This document shows, one piece after another, positions 15,199-22,807 of a stretch of 25,933 nucleotides of DNA (positions are counted from its first letter, which is position 1; each line of letters opens with the position of its first letter). The notes below the pieces were generated by a model, which saw only the letters and a program-made list of their open reading frames with translations, was not told where the DNA came from and ran no database searches. This DNA comes from Opitutaceae bacterium UBA2377. GTDB taxonomy: Bacteria > Verrucomicrobiota > Verrucomicrobiia > Opitutales > Opitutaceae. The translations under genes were made by a program, and so were the position numbers. The stretch is taken from contig DDSZ01000050.1 of assembly GCA_002344205.1 (NCBI GenBank), positions 1 to 25,933 of the forward strand, given 5' to 3'.

Positions 15199-16962
15199 AT
15201 GGCCATCGACCCCTCCACCTTCAAACAGCCCTTGCGTCCTACACCCGCGGCCCGCGCCGCCCTCTCCCGCTGGCGTGCCGCCCGCTTCGGGCTCTTCATC
15301 CACTGGGGCCTCTACGCCATTCCCGCTGGCGTGTGGCGCGGCAAGCGCGTGCCCTACATCGGCGAGTGGCTGATGTTTCGCGAAAAAATCCCCGTCGCCA
15401 CTTACGCGAAATTCGCCGCGCGCTTTCACCCCCGCCACTTTGACGCCGCCGCCATCGTCCGGCTCGCGCGCGAGGCCGGCCAGCGTTACCTCGTCATCAC
15501 TGCCAAGCACCACGACGGCTTCGCGATGTATGACTCGCCGTCCAACCCCTACAACGTCGTCGCCGCCACCCCGTGGGCGCACGACCCGATGCGCGATCTC
15601 GCCCGCGAATGCAAAAAACAGGGCGTCACGCTCTGCTTCTACTACTCGCAGGACCTCGACTGGCACCACCCCGACGGCGCGTGGAACACCTGGGACTACG
15701 ACGTCAAAAAGAAGAACACCGACCGTTACCTGCGCGAAAAAGTTTACCCGCAGCTCCGCGAATTGCTCACGAACTACGGTCCCGTCGGGCTCATCTGGTT
15801 CGACACCCCGCTCACGATTTCCCGCGCCCAGTCCGCCGCCATCCGCCGTTTCGTGAAGAAAATCCAGCCCGGCTGCCTGGTCTCCGGCCGCATCGGCCAC
15901 GGCCTCGGCGATTACGGCATTCCCCGCGACAACCAGATGCCCCCCGGCCGGCTCCGGGGCGACTGGGAGGTCTGCGCCACGCTCAACCACACCTGGGGCT
16001 TCAAACGGCACGACCACGAGTGGAAATCCGCGCCCAACCTCATCCGCACGCTCGTCGAGTCCGCCAGCAAGAACGCCAACTACCTCCTCAACATCGGGCC
16101 CGACGCCGACGGCCGGGTGCCCGCACCCAGCGTGGCCCGGCTCCGCGCCGTCGGCCGCTGGCTCCAGGCCAATGGCGAGAGCATCTACGGCACCGCCCCC
16201 TCGCCGTTCACCCACGATTTTCCCTGGGGCCGCATCACCACCAAGGGCCGCACGCTCTACCTGCACTTTTTCTCCAAACCGCCCCGCCACTTTGAGCTGC
16301 GCGGCTTGAAGACCAAGGTCCGCGGCGCCGCCCCGCTGCTCGCCCCCGCCCAAAAGCTGCCCTGCACCCAAACACACGATGCGGCCACCGGCATGCCCGT
16401 GCTCCAGATCGACACCGCCAAGCTCCCCTTCAAAGCACCGGTCACCGTGCTCACGCTCACCCTGGCCGGCACTCCCGTGGTCCAGCCAAGCCCCATCCAG
16501 GAGCCGGACGGCGTCCTCAGCCTGCTGACGGCCGAGGCCCGCCCCCGTGCCGACCGCGGCCGGCCGGAGCTGCGGATCACCCCGCTCGGCTTCACCAGCG
16601 GTTGGAAGCGGACGACCGACCGGCTCGACTGGACCGCCACTGTGCTCACGCCGGGCCGCTTCACCGTGGAGGTCGTCACCACGCACCAGCACCTGGAGCC
16701 TTGGAGCGGTGGTCACACCGCCCGCGTCGAAATCAACGGTCGGTCGCTGCGCAAAAAAATCACCCGCGACGCCGAGCTCGATTACACGCAGAAGGCCTAT
16801 TTCCCGCGCATCATCACACGGCTGGGACAGATCGAGGTGAAGCGGCCCGGCCCGCTGAAGGCCCGGCTATATCTGGACAAAATTTTGCCACCGCCGAAGG
16901 ACAAGCCGCTCTGGGACGACCTCAGCCCGCTGATCGTGCAGGTGCGGCTCGTGCCGGCCTGA
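15199..16962 (+). CDS. GH29 alpha-L-fucosidase
   Basis: GH29 enzymes release alpha-linked L-fucose by a retaining mechanism. The 587-residue protein has family landmarks: RFGLFIHWGLYAIPAGVW (29-46), KHHDGFAMYDS (103-113), YYSQDLDWHHPD (148-159), and LIWFDTPL with the probable nucleophile Asp202. LLNIGPDADG closes the catalytic barrel near residue 300. The C-terminal 240 or so residues are beta-rich, with no domain I can name. There is no signal peptide at the chosen ATG, so it is predicted to be cytoplasmic and to act on imported oligosaccharides. The gene is 45 bases after the histidine kinase gene. Together with the GH78 gene nearby it suggests use of deoxysugar-rich plant or algal glycans. 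Confidence 0.93.
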   Translation: MAIDPSTFKQPLRPTPAARAALSRWRAARFGLFIHWGLYAIPAGVWRGKRVPYIGEWLMFREKIPVATYAKFAARFHPRHFDAAAIVRLAREAGQRYLVITAKHHDGFAMYDSPSNPYNVVAATPWAHDPMRDLARECKKQGVTLCFYYSQDLDWHHPDGAWNTWDYDVKKKNTDRYLREKVYPQLRELLTNYGPVGLIWFDTPLTISRAQSAAIRRFVKKIQPGCLVSGRIGHGLGDYGIPRDNQMPPGRLRGDWEVCATLNHTWGFKRHDHEWKSAPNLIRTLVESASKNANYLLNIGPDADGRVPAPSVARLRAVGRWLQANGESIYGTAPSPFTHDFPWGRITTKGRTLYLHFFSKPPRHFELRGLKTKVRGAAPLLAPAQKLPCTQTHDAATGMPVLQIDTAKLPFKAPVTVLTLTLAGTPVVQPSPIQEPDGVLSLLTAEARPRADRGRPELRITPLGFTSGWKRTTDRLDWTATVLTPGRFTVEVVTTHQHLEPWSGGHTARVEINGRSLRKKITRDAELDYTQKAYFPRIITRLGQIEVKRPGPLKARLYLDKILPPPKDKPLWDDLSPLIVQVRLVPA

Positions 16963-17027
16963 ACACGAATCAGTGAAGATAAGTGCGCATCAAAGCCGCT
17001 TGGATCAAACCGTGGCCATCGCACCGG

Positions 17028-17069
17028 GGCGCGGTAGCGCCGGTAGGGTTCGCTCTCCGAGCGGACCGC
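17028..17069 (+). repeat. Palindromic extragenic repeat, copy A
   Basis: This 42-base unit is identical to the one at 18432-18473 except for one T/C change. Its core GGTTCGCTC-TCC-GAGCGGACC folds into a 9-bp hairpin with a 3-nt loop and one G-T pair, preceded by a GGCGC/GCGCC mini-hairpin. It lies between the fucosidase stop and sufE. It resembles REP-type elements in size and shape. Confidence 0.85.
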
Positions 17070-17081
17070 GGCCATGACATT

Positions 17082-17110
17082 TTGAAACCGCAGAGTGGTT
17101 CACTTTCATT
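17082..17110 (+). promoter_or_regulatory. Possible promoter for sufE-tatD
   Basis: TTGAAA (17082-17087) is followed after 17 bases by TTCATT (17105-17110), which could be -35 and -10 boxes. The start would be about 10 bases before the sufE ATG, in keeping with the absence of a Shine-Dalgarno. The -10 match is poor. Confidence 0.25.
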
Positions 17111-17126
17111 CCTTTCGCCTGACCTC

Positions 17127-17540
17127 ATGCCGCCCACGGACCGCCACGCCCTGATCGAGGATCACCTCCTGATCGAAAATCCGCAGGAGCGCCTCGCCGC
17201 CGTCGTGGACCGCGCCCGTCGCCGCCCGTCGCTTTCCGCCGCTGAGCGCACCGAGGCCCACCGCGTCCCCGGCTGCGTCTCGCAGGTCTGGCTCGTCGGC
17301 GAGTTCCGCGACGGTCGCTGCCACTTCCGCTGCGATGCCGACGGCCCGCTCGTGAAAGGCCTCGTCGCCTTCCTCTGCGATTATTTTTCCGGCGCCACCC
17401 CCGCTGAGATCCTCGCCGACGCCACCGACCCCCTCGCCGCGCTCGATCTCCTCAAAAACCTATCCCCCACCCGGCAAAACGGCCTCGCCGCCGTGCGGAG
17501 AGCCATTTCGACCATCGCCAAAAATCATCCGCCAGGATGA
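17127..17540 (+). CDS. sufE: SufE/CsdE family sulfur acceptor protein
   Basis: SufE-family proteins take persulfide sulfur from a cysteine desulfurase (SufS or CsdA) and pass it on. The 137-residue protein has the catalytic Cys50 in the signature RVPGCVSQVW and the conserved LSPTRQNGLAAV near the C-terminus. The start at 17127 (MPPTDRHALI) fits the family length; the frame is open upstream to 16983 but that part crosses the palindromic repeat. The gene overlaps tatD by 4 bases. No suf operon or desulfurase is in the window, whereas tcdA is about 1.1 kb away on the other strand. It may therefore be CsdE-like rather than a dedicated Fe-S cluster protein. Confidence 0.93.
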   Translation: MPPTDRHALIEDHLLIENPQERLAAVVDRARRRPSLSAAERTEAHRVPGCVSQVWLVGEFRDGRCHFRCDADGPLVKGLVAFLCDYFSGATPAEILADATDPLAALDLLKNLSPTRQNGLAAVRRAISTIAKNHPPG

Positions 17541-18379
17541 CCCTCCACGACGCCCACAACCACCTGCACGACGAGTGGCTCCTGCCGCACCTCAACCGCA
17601 TCGCCGCGGACCTCGCGGACGCCGTCATTGCGGGCGCGGTGGTCAACGGCACCACGCCGGACGACTGGCCTGCTGTGTCCGCCCTCGCCACCCGGTTTGC
17701 CTGGGTCATCCCGAGCTACGGCGTGCACCCGTGGGACTGCGGCAACCGTCCCGCCGACTGGCTGGATCGATTGGAAGCACGCCTGGCCGCCGAACCGCGG
17801 GCCCACGTTGGGGAGATCGGGCTCGACCGCTGGATCCTCGACCGCGCCAAGCCCGACGACCCGCGGCTCGCCGGCCTGCGCCGCGCCCCGCTGGACGAGC
17901 AGACCGAGGTCTTCACCGCCCAGCTCGCCCTCGCCGCGCAGGACAACCGCGCGGCGTCCATCCATTGCATCGACGCCTGGGGCGCCCTGCTCGAAACCCT
18001 GCGCACCGCGCCGCTGCCCGCCCGCGGGCTCCTCCTCCACGCCTACGCCGGGCCGGAGGAGATGATCGGGCCGTTCGCCGACCTCGGGGCGTATTTCTCG
18101 TTCAACGGCAGCTATCTCGACCCGAAACGCGCACGCCTGCGCGAAACCTTCCGCGCCGTGCCGCCGGACCGCCTGCTCATCGAGACCGACGCGCCCGCCA
18201 TGCCGCTGCCGGCCGCCGCGGAAAAGTTTTCCCTGCCACCCTCGCCCACGGGCACGAGGATGAACCATCCCGCCAATCTCGCCGCGGTTTACCGCGGACT
18301 CGCCGCCTTCCTCGGCCAGCCCCTCGAATCCCTCGTGATGCGAGTGGAAGCAAATTTCCAACGGCTGTTCACCGATTGA
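17537..18379 (+). CDS. TatD family metal-dependent hydrolase
   Basis: TatD-type amidohydrolases are TIM-barrel enzymes with two metal ions, many of them DNases or 3'-5' exonucleases. In this 280-residue protein the metal ligands are recognisable: HxH at His7/His9 in DAHNHLH, Glu in VGEIGLD, His in SIHCIDAWG, His in LLLHAYAG, and Asp in LIETDAP. The substrate-side loops differ enough from E. coli TatD that nuclease activity cannot be assumed. Its ATG overlaps the sufE stop (ATGA), so the two are translationally coupled. It ends just before a run of palindromic repeats. Confidence 0.92.
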   Translation: MTLHDAHNHLHDEWLLPHLNRIAADLADAVIAGAVVNGTTPDDWPAVSALATRFAWVIPSYGVHPWDCGNRPADWLDRLEARLAAEPRAHVGEIGLDRWILDRAKPDDPRLAGLRRAPLDEQTEVFTAQLALAAQDNRAASIHCIDAWGALLETLRTAPLPARGLLLHAYAGPEEMIGPFADLGAYFSFNGSYLDPKRARLRETFRAVPPDRLLIETDAPAMPLPAAAEKFSLPPSPTGTRMNHPANLAAVYRGLAAFLGQPLESLVMRVEANFQRLFTD

Positions 18380-18431
18380 GTTTCGGCGGGCCCAGCGGTC
18401 CCGCCTTGCCACAGGCAGACCCGCGCACCAA

Positions 18432-18473
18432 GGCGCGGTAGCGCCGGTAGGGTCCGCTCTCCGAGCGGACCGC
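18432..18473 (+). repeat. Palindromic extragenic repeat, copy B
   Basis: It matches copy A at 41 of 42 positions. Its core is a perfect 9-bp hairpin, GGTCCGCTC-TCC-GAGCGGACC. It lies 52 bases after the tatD stop, behind another GGCGGG/CCCGCC hairpin (18385-18405). The one base that differs from copy A restores a Watson-Crick pair, which suggests the fold matters or that this is the less decayed copy. Confidence 0.85.
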
Positions 18474-18513
18474 AGCCTGTCACTGATGAGGAATACGCGA
18501 AGAAGTAACGGAA

Positions 18514-18590
18514 GGTAAGGCCCGATCTCCGTGGAGGTCTGTCCGCCGGAACCTTGGTAAAGACGGGCCGCTCGGAGATCGGCCCCTACC
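18514..18590. repeat. Inverted pair of the same repeat family forming a large hairpin between convergent genes
   Basis: GGTAAGGCCCGATCTCC (18514-18530) and the complement of 18574-18590 (GGTAGGGGCCGATCTCC) match at 15 of 17 positions. They face each other across 43 bases. Read on the minus strand, 18590-18565 matches the core of copy B at 23 of 26 positions. The right arm is followed on the plus strand by TCTTTT. The pair lies between the converging tatD and tcdA genes, so a terminator role in at least the plus direction is plausible. Confidence 0.7.
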
Positions 18591-18654
18591 TCTTTTCATC
18601 TTTTGGGAATCCACAATTGCGCACCGGAGGCGCACAAGGCCCTGCCATTTGCGG

Positions 18655-19455
18655 CTACGCCCTTTGAGGAACCCCTCCGGCAATCAACCGCACCACCTCA
18701 CCCGCCGCGATTAAGCCGAAGGTTCCCGTGACCGCCACCGACGTGCCGAAGCCGGTCGCGCAGTCGAGCCGGAGGTTGCTGCCGGGTTCGGGTTCCGCGT
18801 GGCAACTGCCGTCCGCCCACGGATACACCGGCGCTTCGCTCGACCACACGCAGCGCACGTCAAACTTCATTTTCCCCTTCTGCGTGCCCGGAGCGAAACC
18901 GTGGTCGCGCCGCAGCTTGCGGCGCACCTGCCGGAGCAGCTCGTCGCCCCACGCGTCGCCGAGGTCGCCCACGCGGATTTGGGTCGGGTCCTGCTTGCCG
19001 CCGGCGGCGCCGACGGTGAGCACCGGATAACCGCGCCGACGGCTTTCGCCGATCAGGAGGGCCTTGTGCGACATCAGGTCGATGCAATCCACCACGAAAT
19101 CAAACCGCGCCGTCAGCAGCCGCTCCGCGCTCGCCGCGGTGAAATACTCCGTCACGGCCGTGACGCGGGCAGCCGGGTTGATCAGCCGCACGCGCCCGGC
19201 CAGCACGTCCACCTTCGGCCGGCCGATCGTCCCGTCGAGCGCCGGCAGCTGGCGGTTGACGTTGGTCATGCACACGTCGTCGAGATCGATCAACGTCAGC
19301 GCACCGATGCCGCTGCGAGCCAGCCCCTCGACCACCCACGAGCCCACGCCACCGACGCCCACGACCGCCACGTGTGCCGCCGCCAGCCGGGGCAAAGCCG
19401 CTGCACCGTAGAGCCGGCCCAGCCCGCCAAAACGCTCCGCGTGGTCCCCGTTCAT
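18655..19455 (-). CDS. tcdA: tRNA threonylcarbamoyladenosine dehydratase (TcdA/CsdL)
   Basis: TcdA is an E1-like ThiF-fold enzyme that uses ATP to cyclise t6A37 of ANN-decoding tRNAs to ct6A. The 266-residue protein shows the Rossmann nucleotide loop VVGVGGVGSWVVEGLARSG (31-49), LIDLDDVCMTNVNRQ (55-69), Lys81, and VVDCIDLMSHKALL (121-134), all typical of TcdA. The tail lacks the CxxC zinc pairs of ThiF/MoeB. In E. coli it works with CsdA and CsdE; here a SufE/CsdE-like gene is about 1.1 kb away. Its ATG overlaps the mscS stop by 4 bases. Confidence 0.93.
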   Translation of the reverse strand: MNGDHAERFGGLGRLYGAAALPRLAAAHVAVVGVGGVGSWVVEGLARSGIGALTLIDLDDVCMTNVNRQLPALDGTIGRPKVDVLAGRVRLINPAARVTAVTEYFTAASAERLLTARFDFVVDCIDLMSHKALLIGESRRRGYPVLTVGAAGGKQDPTQIRVGDLGDAWGDELLRQVRRKLRRDHGFAPGTQKGKMKFDVRCVWSSEAPVYPWADGSCHAEPEPGSNLRLDCATGFGTSVAVTGTFGLIAAGEVVRLIAGGVPQRA

Positions 19456-20732
19456 TCTTTTGCGCCGGGACCCAGCAGCGTCAGCGCGGTGCGCACATCT
19501 GCGCCGGAGGGCGACTGGAACACCCGCAGATCAAATTCACCGATTACCGCCAGCAGGTGGTCAAAAATGTCGGCCTGCACGCCTTCGTAAACGGGCCAGC
19601 GGGTGTCGTTGGTGAAAACAAAGATTTCCAGCGGCAGGCCGTGCTCGCCGGGCTCGAGCTGGCGCACGAGGAAGGTGAGGTCCTGGTGGATCAGCGGATG
19701 CGCGCGCAGGTAGGCGATGCAGTAGGCGCGGAAGGTGCCAAGGTTGGTGAGCCGCCGGCCGTTGCCGAGGATGCTGAGGTCGGTGCCGCGCTTGCGGTTG
19801 TCCTCGTCAATCTCGGCCTGCTTTTCCTCCAGATACGATTTCAACAGGGCGATCTTGCGCCAGCGGGCCAGCATCACCTCGTCCGCGAAGCGCACCGACT
19901 GCATGTCCACATGCAGCGACCGCTTGATGCGCCGGCCGCCCGACTCGAACATGCCGCGCCAGTTCTTGAACGAGCCGGAGATCAGGTCGTAGGAGGGGAT
20001 GGTGGTGATGGTCTTGTCCCAGTTCTGCACCTTCACGGTGGTGAGGGAGACGTCGATCACGTCGCCGTCGGCCCCGGCCTTCGGCATCTCGATCCAGTCG
20101 CCGATGCGCACCATTTCGTTCACCGAGATCATGATGCCGGCCACAAAGCCGAGGATGGCGTCGCGGAAGACCAGCAGCAGCACGGCCGTCAGCGCGCCCA
20201 TGCCGGTGAGGATGTAAACCGGGGATTTGTTGAGCAGCGTGGAGAGCACGAGGATGAGCGCCACCAGCGCCGCCATCAGCTTGACGGCCTGCAGAAAGCC
20301 CTTGATCGGCACGTTGGCCGTCCGGCCGCTGCGCTCCGCCACCAGGTGCGCGGCATCCAGCAGCGCGAAGAACACGGCCAGCCAGATGAACGTGAGGTAG
20401 ATGCTCACGGCCATGTTGGTCGCCGCCAGCACCTCGGGACTGCCGCCGAGCGCATCGGCGCCGAACGCGTTGATCGCCATCGCCGGCGCCAGATGCGAGA
20501 GCCGGGTAAACACGCCCGCCTTCAGCATCGCGTCGTCCCACACAAACTTGGTGCGGGTGACGATCGCGGTGACAAATCGCAGGATGAGCTGCTTGGCGAC
20601 GAAATTGGCCACCCAGGCCAGGATCACCAGAAGCGTAATCCCGGCGGCCAACGCCACCGCCGCCGCGGTGTCCGCAGGCACACCGCGGGCGAGCAGCAAT
20701 TCTCCAAGCCAATTGAGCAAATCTTCCATCAT
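19452..20732 (-). CDS. MscS-family mechanosensitive channel, YbdG-like
   Basis: MscS-type channels open on membrane tension and release solutes during osmotic downshock. This 426-residue protein has five probable membrane helices (about 24-50, 104-130, 145-165, 170-190 and the pore helix around 190-215). The beta-domain segment RIGDWIEMPKAGADGDVIDV is the MscS signature, followed by TIPSYDLISGSFKNW. The C-terminal segments TNLGTFRAYCIAYLRAHPLI and LLVRQL-like FLVRQLEPGEHGLPLEIFVF are characteristic of the YbdG/MscM subgroup, including the inserted charged region after residue 280. Tandem ATG codons open the gene after AAAGG. It overlaps tcdA by 4 bases. Confidence 0.92.
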   Translation of the reverse strand: MMEDLLNWLGELLLARGVPADTAAAVALAAGITLLVILAWVANFVAKQLILRFVTAIVTRTKFVWDDAMLKAGVFTRLSHLAPAMAINAFGADALGGSPEVLAATNMAVSIYLTFIWLAVFFALLDAAHLVAERSGRTANVPIKGFLQAVKLMAALVALILVLSTLLNKSPVYILTGMGALTAVLLLVFRDAILGFVAGIMISVNEMVRIGDWIEMPKAGADGDVIDVSLTTVKVQNWDKTITTIPSYDLISGSFKNWRGMFESGGRRIKRSLHVDMQSVRFADEVMLARWRKIALLKSYLEEKQAEIDEDNRKRGTDLSILGNGRRLTNLGTFRAYCIAYLRAHPLIHQDLTFLVRQLEPGEHGLPLEIFVFTNDTRWPVYEGVQADIFDHLLAVIGEFDLRVFQSPSGADVRTALTLLGPGAKE

Positions 20733-20809
20733 AGGCGTAACCTTTTACCGTGCCGGCCGCGGCTTGTCCACGCTGCAATCCCCGCCCGGAGGGAAATGTC
20801 CGGAAAATT

Positions 20810-21355
20810 TCAACCCGACAGTGCGGCGATGGCGCGATGCGCCTGCCGCTCGCGTTCCACCTCCGCGCCGCCGATGAGCACATAAGGCAGGCCGCGCTGC
20901 TCCAACGCGCCGCGCCAAAGCGCCATCGCCCGCCCGCGGTCGGCCGGATCGGGGAAGCAACGCTGCGGATCCGGTGCAAACGGCAGGTCAATGTCGCAAA
21001 GCAGGTAGAGCGCATAGTGGCGGCAGCGTGCCTCCGCGCCACGGCGCACTTCGTCCGGACAGCCGCCGTAGAGCAAATCGCTCCACAGCATCGTCGTCAG
21101 CGCCTCGGTGTCGCAGATGACGAGCGGCGCCCCGGTCGCCTCCGCCTGTCGCACCGCCGCATCCTCGCGCCGCCACTGCTCCTGCGCCACGGGCAGCATG
21201 TCCGCGAGCGAGAGCCCGCCCTGCGCATCCCAGCACTCGCGGGCATACTCCGCCACCAGCGGCGCGTTGAAGTGCGCGGCCAGTTTTTCCGCGAGCGTGG
21301 TCTTGCCGGTGGACTCCGGACCGAAGACGGCGATGCGCCGCACCGCGGCACTCAC
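20810..21355 (-). CDS. NadR-type ribosylnicotinamide kinase (P-loop ATPase)
   Basis: This 181-residue P-loop protein matches the C-terminal kinase domain of NadR, which phosphorylates nicotinamide riboside to NMN. Seen are Walker A GPESTGKTT (12-20), EYARECWDAQGG, ICDTEALTTMLWSDLLYGG and CDIDLPFAPDPQRCFPD. The N-terminal regulator and adenylyltransferase domains of full NadR are absent. The GTG start at 21355 overlaps the pnuC stop (GTGA). A longer open frame upstream runs antiphase through pnuC and is not coding. Position directly after pnuC supports a transport-coupled kinase for nicotinamide riboside salvage. Confidence 0.9.
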   Translation of the reverse strand: MSAAVRRIAVFGPESTGKTTLAEKLAAHFNAPLVAEYARECWDAQGGLSLADMLPVAQEQWRREDAAVRQAEATGAPLVICDTEALTTMLWSDLLYGGCPDEVRRGAEARCRHYALYLLCDIDLPFAPDPQRCFPDPADRGRAMALWRGALEQRGLPYVLIGGAEVERERQAHRAIAALSG

Positions 21356-21957
21356 GGCGCCGCCTCCCGCATCGTCCGCCGCCACGCCCGGAAACCCGCG
21401 ACCGCCATCAGCCCAAACACCGCATAGAGCACGGCGAACCAGTAATAACCCTTGGTCCAGAAGACGCCGATCGCCACGGCATTGGCGACCATCCAGCCGA
21501 TCCAGTTTTCGAGCTGCTTGCGCGCCTGCAACCACTGCGACGCCACGCTCACGGCAAAGACAAACGCATCGGCATACGCCAGATCCGCACCCACCCGGTG
21601 CATCAGTGTGCCCCACCCCAACCACAGTGCCAGCGTGCCCGCGCCCCAGGCCAGCCGCGCCTGCGGGGAAAGCCAGGTCACCGGCAGCGGATGCGCCGCA
21701 TCCCGGCCGCGCGTCCAATGCACCCAGCCGTAAGCCAACGCCGCAAAAAACATCACCTGCAACGCGGTCTCGGAATATAGCCGGCCCTCGAAGCACACCC
21801 AGCCGAAGATGGCCACCTGCACGAGCCCGACGGGAAACGTCCACACGTTTTGCCGGATCATCAGCGTCACCCCGAGCAGGCCGAGCCCGGTCGCCACCTG
21901 CTCCCAGACCGACGCCCCGGAGATGCCGGCCCAGATGCCGTGCAGGATCTCGCTCAT
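21352..21957 (-). CDS. pnuC: Nicotinamide riboside transporter PnuC
   Basis: PnuC facilitates uptake of nicotinamide riboside, trapped inside by phosphorylation. The 201-residue protein has seven hydrophobic segments and the family hallmarks WTFPVGLVQVAIFGWVCFEG, YSETALQVMFFAALAYGWVHW, and WIGWMVANAVAIGVFWTKGY near the end. The start at 21957 overlaps the hslO stop by 4 bases, so the open frame further upstream is not used. The next gene is the kinase that would trap the substrate. Confidence 0.93.
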   Translation of the reverse strand: MSEILHGIWAGISGASVWEQVATGLGLLGVTLMIRQNVWTFPVGLVQVAIFGWVCFEGRLYSETALQVMFFAALAYGWVHWTRGRDAAHPLPVTWLSPQARLAWGAGTLALWLGWGTLMHRVGADLAYADAFVFAVSVASQWLQARKQLENWIGWMVANAVAIGVFWTKGYYWFAVLYAVFGLMAVAGFRAWRRTMREAAP

Positions 21958-22757
21958 GGCTGCGCGGCCACAAACGCCTCCAGCGCCTCGCGCGTCACGG
22001 TGTGCCGGGCTGCGCACCGCGGACAGCGGATCTCCACCTTCGGGTCGCCGCCAAAAAGCCCCTCGGCATCGGACCGCATCACCGGCGCGAGCACCTCCAG
22101 CATCCGCTGTTGGTTGCAGCCGCAGTGCCACCGGTAAAGCCGGCGTTCCATCGGCGCCACCGTCTCAGTTTCCTCCAGCGCTCGCACCTGCTCCGTCGCC
22201 AGCGCCGCAAACCACGGCAGGTCGCAGTCCGGATGCTCCGTCACCAGCGCAAACTCCTCCTCGCCGAGCTGGAAAAACCGCGCGCCCCGCTGCTCGCTGC
22301 GGGCATAGAGTTGCTCCGCGCCGGTCAACGGATCGTCGCCGGCAAACGGCACCACGCTGCGGCGGGCGGGCTGCCGGCCCCGCACCACGTCGGCGTAGAA
22401 CAGGTTTTCCGGCAGCTCCTTCACGTTCTCCACGAACACGCGGCCGGTCACGGCGCCGGTTTCGTTGTCGCTCGTGAGGAAGAGGTTCACCAGCGGCGAC
22501 TGGAAATTGACGGTCCACGCGGTCAGCTCGTTCCACGGCCGCGAGGCCTGGTGCAGCACCAGCCCGGCCAGCGCGCGCTTGAACATCGCATCGTGCGCCG
22601 AATCCGGCCGCAGCCCGTGCTCCGCGAGATGGAGGTAATAATCCACGAACAGCTCGCCGAAGTCCGCCCGGGCCACGAGCGCGTGGCGGCCGCGCACGAA
22701 ATGCGTGCGCACCTCCAGGCCGGAGGCGGCGGGATTGACGGGCGTGGATTCAGCCAT
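21954..22757 (-). CDS. hslO: Hsp33-family redox-regulated chaperone
   Basis: Hsp33 is a cytoplasmic holdase activated when oxidants release zinc from four C-terminal cysteines. The 267-residue protein keeps the full zinc centre: Cys212 and Cys214 in WHCGCNQQRML, and Cys245 and Cys248 in CPRCAARHTVTREALEAF. The N-terminal domain is divergent but contains QSPLVNLFLTSDNETGAVTG, in the place of the usual substrate-binding core. It lies 50 bases after msrA and overlaps pnuC by 4 bases, so oxidative stress and NAD salvage genes are probably co-transcribed. A 14-base near-palindrome (GGATGCAGGCATCC, 22792-22805) lies in the gap to msrA. Confidence 0.88.
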   Translation of the reverse strand: MAESTPVNPAASGLEVRTHFVRGRHALVARADFGELFVDYYLHLAEHGLRPDSAHDAMFKRALAGLVLHQASRPWNELTAWTVNFQSPLVNLFLTSDNETGAVTGRVFVENVKELPENLFYADVVRGRQPARRSVVPFAGDDPLTGAEQLYARSEQRGARFFQLGEEEFALVTEHPDCDLPWFAALATEQVRALEETETVAPMERRLYRWHCGCNQQRMLEVLAPVMRSDAEGLFGGDPKVEIRCPRCAARHTVTREALEAFVAAQP

Positions 22758-22807
22758 GCCGCAAGGGAGCGGGATTTTGCGCGAAGCTCAAGGATGCAGG
22801 CATCCGG

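Noticed and set aside
15190..16716. A 508-codon open frame on the minus strand opposite the fucosidase
   Set aside because: The plus strand has clear GH29 motifs; the antisense translation is low-complexity and has no motif.
16983..17126. Longer sufE start at 16983
   Set aside because: The extra 48 residues cross palindromic repeat copy A and have no family counterpart.
17028..18590. CRISPR array or transposon ends
   Set aside because: The repeats are few, irregularly spaced, in both orientations and palindromic; no Cas gene or transposase is present and the interval holds ordinary genes.
19374..20885. A 503-codon open frame on the plus strand across tcdA end and mscS
   Set aside because: It is His/Arg/Asp-rich antisense translation crossing two well-identified genes.
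21356..21973. Upstream extension of the NR kinase frame to an ATG at 21973
   Set aside because: The extension runs out of frame through pnuC and is low-complexity; the GTG in the GTGA overlap gives the normal domain start.
22792..22805. GGATGCAGGCATCC as a terminator after msrA
   Set aside because: The arms are only 6 bp with a 2-nt centre and no T-run follows on the minus strand, so it was only mentioned under hslO.
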